Origin: Paramacrobiotus metropolitanus
Lineage: Eukaryota; Tardigrada; Eutardigrada; Parachela; Macrobiotidae
Assembly: GCF_019649055.1 (NCBI RefSeq)
Contig: NW_026570290.1
Location: forward strand, 124,001-188,000
Direction: 5' to 3'
DNA length: 64,000 nucleotides
The notes under the pieces are model-generated. The model was not told where the DNA came from. It saw only the letters and a list, made by a program, of their open reading frames with translations, and did not search any database. Below, piece after piece: positions 57,985-64,000 of the stretch (positions are counted from its first letter, which is position 1; each line of letters opens with the position of its first letter). A program made the position numbers and the translations under genes.

Positions 57985-59075
57985 TCAATTATCATTAAAT
58001 TTTGCATTCCTTAAATATTCCTTTAAAGATGGAGGATCTACTCCGAAGTACGATCCCGTCTGACTACCATAAAGTGTGGTATGACAATTTGTTAGCAGAG
58101 CAGCAACCAAAAAGAATTTACCTACTGGCTGCATTAACACTTTCAAGTTTTTTGAAAAATCAACGAATGCAAAATATTGAACAATTTTATCAAATCCCCA
58201 TTCCACGCATATTCTGCACCTGCTCATGTCTTCATTAAACTGTTGCTGATCATCGGGCAATGGAGCCATGCGCCTTCGAAATGGAGCTTCGATGTACTGA
58301 TTTGACGGGTATGCCGGATCTCCGTACAAAATGAATTTCTTCCCAATTTCTGCCATTTTATCTCGTAATTTATCCATCAGTTTGCTGTCAGCAAGAATCC
58401 CGGCATCGTGCCTCCTCCCCGGCCAGGGGCCATCCAAGTTTACGATCATTCCATTGGGGCCACAACAGACTGAAATACCATGCTATGCATACGATAATGT
58501 GCGTTCCAAACTACTCGCTGCCCCTCTGAAGGTTTGCAAATTGGTCGCACTGTACCATCGATATATGCCCAAACATTCTCCAGGGGGGCTCCCTTGGAAC
58601 GCCCTGCCTCAGCGAACTCCTCAAGGTCCTGCCGTGTCAGCCAGCATAAATCAAGAGTCGTTAACAGGTGAATAAATTCGCTATAGATGTGTTCAATAGC
58701 CCAGTGAAAGGCAATGGATAGTTCCGCTATGGATCTATGGAATATGATTGTTAAGTCCGTATAACGACAAGGATACGCCAGGCGACGAAGAAGGATGCAC
58801 AAAGCTTCAGTTCCTTCAAATACGGATCATGTTTCACGGCGCACAACATCCGGGATGTGAAGCTCCTTGCGCAACTCATCAATATCCTCGCGGTGGAATC
58901 TGAACCACGCAATACAGTCCTCATCGCTGATATCATTAAGGTTGAACCTTTTTCTGTTTTCTTTTTCCTGGGATTTTTGATCGTGATAGAGGGACAGGAA
59001 TAGTGCGAGTTCTTCTGGTTCGAATTCATCCAGGGCGATAACTGTTTGAAGAAATTGTGTGAAGGAATTAGCCAT
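57985..59075 (-). pseudogene. Harbinger DDE transposase, two lesions
   Basis: Minus strand, about 363 codons. The N-terminal part starts MANSFTQFLQ. The helix-turn-helix-like region is ALCILLRRLAYPCRYTDLTI. The first catalytic Asp is in WAYIDGTVRPICKP, the second in YGDPAYP, and the Glu in RICVEWGFDKI, giving the DDE triad of the DDE_Tnp_4 (Harbinger) group. One in-frame TGA lies at 58829-58827 after VVRRET, where the family continues directly. A one-base deletion near 58457 separates QSVVAP from MIVNLDGPWPGRRHDAGI. All catalytic residues are retained, so the copy died recently. The SANT partner gene is still open. Confidence 0.85.
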
Positions 59076-59953
59076 GATCCCTTGAACAGGAAACGGTGAA
59101 TATCTCAGATGAATCCCCAGAGGACAGGTATTTTAGAAAACTTTGTATTTAATAAGATTCTAAAAGCAGCAAAACTAAAACCCAGTCTGAATTTTGTGGA
59201 ATTTATTTGAATTTATTCTCGAGATGATTAAAATTTTTCGCATTTATTTGGCTTTTGTTTGTCGCGACAGTGAAAATTTTGCTATGTGTACGTCACTGCA
59301 GCCGTATGGCAATCTAAAGCGCTTCCGGTTCGCCGTCGTACAGCCTATGTTACGTCGTAGTTTCTCATGTACGTGGGCCCAACTACGTGTAAATCTAAAA
59401 TTCCCTACTGTATTTCTGTATGTTTTCGTGTGGTCAGTGGTATTATAAAATTAATAAAAGGGTTTCTTCCGCTTGTTAATGGAAATAAGCGGAATTATCT
59501 CCCCCAATCGCGTCTGTGCTGGGTTGGCTTAAATTTTAGTTGTGGTTGAAGTATGGTCGGAAAGTGTTGCAGAAAGTAAAAATTGCACAACATTGCTACA
59601 ACATCCTGGTAACTGCAACTACGAATGTTGTAATCGTAGTTCCCATTTTAAGACTACGATTTGTTGTACAACTTTTTCTTACAACTGAAGTATGGACCTA
59701 GCACCTGAAGAATGGACCTAGTCTTTTTCGGGATTTTGTTCGAAGATGCACATGCTAAAGACGAGGTCGGTACAAGGTGCGACCAGGAAACAAGCAGGAT
59801 ATTATTACCACCATAACCCGTCAAAAAATGCAAGAAAAATTGAAAATAAGCTCGGTAGTTACTGAAACGAAGCAAACAATGTTTATCGTTTTATGTAGTT
59901 AATAATAAACCATTTTTCCAAACATTTCCCAAGTTTTTTTTTCCGACTTGCGC

Positions 59954-61092
59954 TTAAAGGCGGCCCCATAGTCAACCGTTTTCTGAGACGGAGAAAAAGT
60001 TTCTCGACGGGACGGCACTGACGGAGTTTCCGTGGTCACGGATTTCCCACGACACGGTCACTCCGACTTACCGTCCCGTCGTTGTGTCCGAAAGATGTGT
60101 TCCTCATAGTTGTCCGTGCTTCGGCTATATTCATTTGACAGGAAGTAGGCAACCGCCCGTTGCAACGGTTGGAAGTCACCGCCCAGGGCGGTTGAAGGCT
60201 GCATTATGGCAAGCCGGCATTAGGCTAATGGCAAGCCGAGTATTATAGTATGGTTTGGTAATAAGTACTGTCCAGTACATGTCGATTACGAGTAGGATGA
60301 GTGAGTAAAGGCTTTGCAATAGGTCAAACAACATTTCAACAAGTAAGTAACTATGCACTTTATACTGCATAATTTGCCAAATCTGAGAAACTAAATTTTT
60401 CATAAACTTTCAATTTGGCAATCTACCCACTCACGGTACTTTTTGACACAAAATACCTCATTAGTAGCTTTTTATATTTACTGTTATCTCCAAATGCCTT
60501 GCAATGCTTCACACAGCTGCTCTAAATTCCGAGTTATTCGGTATTAATTTTTTTATGCTGCTAATGTTTTACGAGGCATTTTGCTACAATTTAATAAGCA
60601 GATGTAAAACTTACGTAAACTTTCCAAACGGCTTACAGATGGAAAACATGTATAATATGTACTAACTTTCAGATATGGAAAAATGTACGTACAGATGTAA
60701 CTATTTAAGTAATTAAAATGTCTGTTTAACAAAAAGGGCTTGTGTTAGATGTGGATTCATGTAACAATTAGTAACATATGTATAGGTACAATACAGGATA
60801 TAAGTGTATTAATAATCTGGGCGTCCAGGTGGGCAGTGGCCGCTTTGGGCAAACGTATGTATGATTGGGCGAAAAAAAACGGAGACTGTATTAGGGAGGA
60901 GCCATCCTCTCCTACACCGAAGTCGTCGAAAACACGAATTTCGACGACTCGGTTTCAACACGATCATGTTCCCTCATAGTCATCCGTAAAAATGGGACGG
61001 AGAGTCGGGGAATGGTGTCCTCATAGTTATTCGAAGTTCGGACACCTTTTAGTCGAAACTGCCGTTTTCGGTGAACTATGAGGCGGCCTTAA
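59954..61092. mobile_element. TTAA-flanked inverted-repeat element (piggyBac-like MITE?)
   Basis: TTAA at 59954-59957 and at 61089-61092 flank a segment whose ends are inverted repeats: GGCGGCCCCATAGTCAACCG on the left and, reversed, GGCCGCCTCATAGTTCACCG on the right. CTCATAGT(T/C)RTCCG-type words recur inside (about 60092, 60974, 61020), as if the ends were reiterated. There is no transposase. A TTAA duplication is typical of piggyBac but not exclusive to it. Confidence 0.6.
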
Positions 61093-61764
61093 ATCATGCT
61101 GATGTACATTTTAATACATCAACCACTATGAAACTGTCAAAATGGTTTCTGCTGACAGTCAGCGTGGTGGCCTGCTTGCAAAGCAGTGAAATCCTGCTTG
61201 CGCGTGAACTTGGCCTGTGCACTTCCAAATTCCAATCCGCGTGCAGAAGACAAAATGCCAGTCACAAACTTAACACACATTCAATCTGCCATTTATGCAA
61301 ATGCAGCAACAAGAATAGGCCATCCTCCACTGAAACCAATAGGAACCAGGCAGGCCGTCGATGAAGGAGCAGGGTAGCTGTTGCTGGAAAGCAGGGCAGC
61401 TAGAACGGTCGCATGCAGAAAAGAGACAGGCGATCCGCTGGCAAACAGGTGCAGAGTATATTCCACGGCAATAGAGGAAAGGCAGTAGACCGCGCAAAGT
61501 CCAGCCGTAGTCTAGCTGAACCTGCTTGCTCTGTTTCTACTCTACCTCTCTGTCTGTTCAGCTAGACTGCCGGGTCCAGCGTGCTACATTGTTTACCCGT
61601 CGCAGAATAAGAGATCAGTCGTGTCGGTGTTTCTCTTATGTCGTTAACAAGTTAACGATTAGACGTCTTATACTCTTAACTTCAATTTTTAATATCCTGG
61701 CGAATTCCAAGATATTACTTATACAAAGTATTTTCAACAGCTCCGACCTACTCTGAATCGGAAG
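61093..61764. other. Intergenic before MB8
   Basis: Short frames around 61071-61497 have leader-like starts (MKLSKWFLLTVSVVACLQSS at about 61128), but the following sequence matches no family and is not accepted as a gene. The frame after the leader is short. Confidence 0.35.
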
Positions 61765-63209
61765 ATGCGCCCACAGTCTCAGATTGTTGTGCGCGAGCAT
61801 ACTGATCGTGATCAGATAAAGTTTACGCTACGATGGACTATCGAAGGCTTTGCAATACACCGTAATGACAATTTCACCGTGTATAATTCCGGCATTACCA
61901 TGGAGGAACTGGGAATTAAGGATTGCAAGGGCCGTTGGCGAATCGGAGTCCTGCCGTGCCGGGTGGATCACCATGATCCAAGTGTATCGAAGCAGACTTT
62001 GACAGTTTATTTATTTTTTACGGATACAAACCTCGATTCCAAGTCGTACACAGGACCAGAAAACTTCCTTGCAGGATATCAAATACGGTGTGTTATGCAT
62101 ATGCAGGGACTTGAGCTGTGCGAGATGCACTACACGTAAATATCATGCTTTCTTTATTTGAATCTAGGGTATTTCAAATACCCTAGATTGTGCTTGCGAG
62201 TTGCGACCACTTTGCAAGTGACCAGTTTGCGAGCGGAATCTACATACGTGCTGATTACGCCTACATAAGTACGAGTATTGATTGAGCGAGCCTTGTATCA
62301 AAACGCATGATTTTAGTTTGGTCTTGCTGTTTCAAGATTGTTCGAATCAATCGCCGTAAATAGTTTTCACCGGTAGCAGTTTATTAGCAACTGATATTTC
62401 TTATATCTTTTAGCCTCTGCACGGGACGATCAATGACCGAAATTGGCCCCAAAGCCACATTGTACACTAAAAAATTCTGCAGTTCAACTGAGCCGAGGGG
62501 AGGCCTTAAAATTATCAGCCATCGAGATCTACTTGAAAAGATTCAGGACGATACAATAACTGTCATCATGGACGTCGTCGTTGAGCTGAAATCCGAAACT
62601 TTCCGCTCCTACACCATACAACCGGATGCGGAAGTCTATCGTCAGCGGTTCTGCCAGCGACTTGCCAGCGTGGTTTCTGGAGACGCTGCACAGCGCACCA
62701 CCGACTTTGTTATTCGTTCCAACGACGGCCAAGACTTCCGTGTTCATCGCTGTCTGCTCATGGTGCATTCACCGGTCTTTGCCGCCATGTTAACCCATGA
62801 TTCCGAAGAAAACCAAGATGGCTTGTGTGAACTGAATGATATTGACGGGGAAAGTATTTCCATTCTGCGTGACTATGTTTACGGGTGTGAAATGGAGAAG
62901 ATTAATCTCGGTAATGTCGAAAGGGTTTTAATTATGGCGGATAAATATGCGGTTGAGGATCTCCGCTCATTCTGTGAGTCAATGCTGGCCAAGAACATCA
63001 GCCCGGAGAACGCGACAAAGTATCTTGCTCTCGCCGAACAGCGGGGTTTGGAAACCCTGAAGATGGAGGTTCAGTATGCGCTCAATACAGAGCACGCACA
63101 AGTGCAAAATGCCGCCAATGAGCTACTAGACAATATCTCGGGGGAAAATGTTGCGGAAGAGCAGGAAAAGTCCGGATGGTTTTCTTGGCTGCGTTACTGG
63201 GGATCGTGA
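61765..63209 (+). CDS. MB8, MATH-BTB protein
   Basis: Exons are 61765-62087 and 62414-63209, phase 2 (ATACG|GTGTGT; TTTTAG|CCTCTG), about 372 residues. The MATH motifs are IVVREHTDRDQIKFTLRWTI, GITMEELGIKDCKGRWRIGV, VYLFFTDTNLDSKSYTGPEN and IISHRDLLEKIQDDTITVIM. BTB reads DFVIRSNDGQDFRVHRCLLM, HSPVFAAMLTHDSEENQ, DYVYGCEMEKI and IMADKYAVEDLRSFCESMLA. The tail differs from MB1-4, with ATKYLALAEQRGLETLKMEV and the end WFSWLRYWGS. It is the only undamaged member of the MB5-MB8 branch and served as reference for aligning MB5, MB6 and MB7. In other animals this architecture recruits substrates to CUL3. Confidence 0.88.
62161..62189. repeat. Perfect palindrome with 14-base arms in MB8 intron
   Basis: AATCTAGGGTATTT, a single C, then AAATACCCTAGATT. 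The DNA can form a cruciform or a tight RNA hairpin within the intron. Confidence 0.9.
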
Positions 63210-63889
63210 ATCCGTGATGATAAACCAACTTGAAATTTTTACTGACTTCTTAAATCAATTATTTGTTTTTGGCACCGGCACGCGCTGGGTGTACTTTATG
63301 GTGACAATGTTAGAAAGTTACGACGAGTTTTGACATCATACTTTTTGCCTTTTCAACTGACAGCTGGAGAAGTTGTTCATTCATTCAGCCGAAGCGTTTT
63401 CATTATTGCAGTTTCTCGGAAAATTTGTGTGACCTTTTAACTTACCTTACAGAAATAACGGAGCAACTTTCGCATTTGTTTTATCGTTTGTATGTTTCTG
63501 TATAAGCTGTGCCTGTTAATATTGTATGCTATCAAGCGTCAACTTGTCAAGCATCGCTACCAAAAATACTATCATGTTTTAAACCTGAGATCGTGATGTT
63601 CAATAAAAACTTAAATCAGGCAGGACTTTATTATAAATATGTAGAATAGGTACCTTCCTAACCGCCTTCCGCTACCTTTCAAATGCAGACTGCACGTTAA
63701 ACTCTTTTAGTGCCGTGTATTTTTCCGGATAAACATCAGAAATGGCACTTTCATATGTCATGTCATAGCGTTCGCTGATTGCGTGCCTTATACTTCTGCG
63801 CGCTAATCTGGGCATGCGCTTAAAACAAAATCATTATGCACGAACATATTGTTCGTTACCATATCTATTCGAATTTTAACGTACTGCTA
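63210..63889. other. 3' flank of MB8, no gene seen
   Basis: Contains AATAAA near 63601. Otherwise nothing is supported. Confidence 0.4.
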
Positions 63890-64000
63890 ACGGTGTTTTG
63901 CTACACCCTTCTGATGGAACTTCAACGTACAGCGCCGATGATACCATCCGGAAACTGCTTCAGCAGCGGTAATGGCCGCTGGCGTTTAGCCATTAGGCTG
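63890..64000 (+). other. Possible start of a further MATH-type exon at the right edge
   Basis: The last bases read LMELQRTAPM...GNGRWRLAIRL, similar to the GRWRLGIMPC motif of the MATH exons. It is cut by the window end and the upstream sequence aligns poorly, so it may be a relic. Confidence 0.25.

Larger units (their letters stand above)
55284..59703. mobile_element. PIF/Harbinger-type DNA transposon with TIRs
   Basis: Terminal inverted repeats of 25 bases begin TGCTAGGTCCATACTTCAGT: left 55284-55308, right 59679-59703, with a perfect match. They enclose a SANT-like gene (plus) and a DDE transposase (minus) in opposite orientation, the two-gene layout of PIF/Harbinger elements. A degraded second end (GAAGAATGGACCTAG) follows the right TIR. 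The 3-base target duplication expected for the family is not obvious. The 55.3-56.8 kb part is non-coding and holds a GTGACTGGGA-type simple repeat at about 56278-56400. Confidence 0.8.

Noticed and set aside
61071-61377. Leader-like frame MKLSKWFLLTVSVVACLQSS
   Set aside because: It resembles a signal peptide, but what follows matches neither LRS nor SSP and ends quickly. It is left as intergenic.

Overview
This is a stretch of animal nuclear DNA. The genes carry short spliceosomal introns (about 60-500 bases) with GT/AG borders. There is a four-exon actin gene, two tandem families of lineage-expanded genes, one LINE, and several DNA transposons with terminal inverted repeats. MATH-BTB arrays together with a large taxon-restricted secreted family suggest an ecdysozoan invertebrate. 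A tardigrade is my best guess, but that is inference.

Layout. 1-2.4 kb is repeat-like, with a hairpin array, a GAGCGAG array and an unexplained open frame on the minus strand. 3.1-4.8 kb is an actin gene on the minus strand with a CArg-box candidate upstream. 6.0-7.2 kb is a small two-exon secreted-protein gene (here SSP1). 7.6-29.4 kb is a tandem array of eight genes or pseudogenes (here LRS1 to LRS8) for secreted cysteine- and leucine-rich proteins. Each has a signal-peptide exon, a phase-1 intron and one large exon. LRS2, 5, 7 and 8 look intact; LRS1 has one frameshift, LRS6 one nonsense codon, and LRS3 and LRS4 are decayed. A roughly 3.2 kb R2-like LINE sits in intron 1 of LRS3. 30.1-30.9 kb is SSP2, a paralogue of SSP1, so the two SSP genes bracket the array. 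31.5-34.8 kb holds two unrelated single-frame genes, one for an acidic protein and one for a basic low-complexity protein.

35.6-64.0 kb is a second array: MATH-BTB (SPOP/BATH-type) genes MB1 to MB8 and a possible ninth at the right edge. MB1-4 run on the plus strand and MB5-6 on the minus strand (both damaged). MB7 is a plus-strand pseudogene and MB8 is intact. The MATH domain is split by a conserved phase-2 intron. This half also contains a 342-base tandem duplication, a duplicated tRNA-like unit, a PIF/Harbinger-type transposon with its SANT-like partner gene and TIRs (55.3-59.7 kb), and a TTAA-flanked inverted-repeat element (60.0-61.1 kb).

Function. The LRS and SSP proteins should enter the secretory pathway. 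The LRS proteins have short leucine-rich repeats and a C-terminal cysteine cap typical of extracellular binding proteins. MATH-BTB proteins in other animals are substrate adaptors for CUL3 ubiquitin ligases. Both arrays show birth-and-death evolution: intact copies stand next to fresh and old pseudogenes, and flanking DNA is duplicated with them. I ran no searches. Family assignments rest on motifs I recognise, and exon borders were chosen by eye from splice signals and paralogue alignment.
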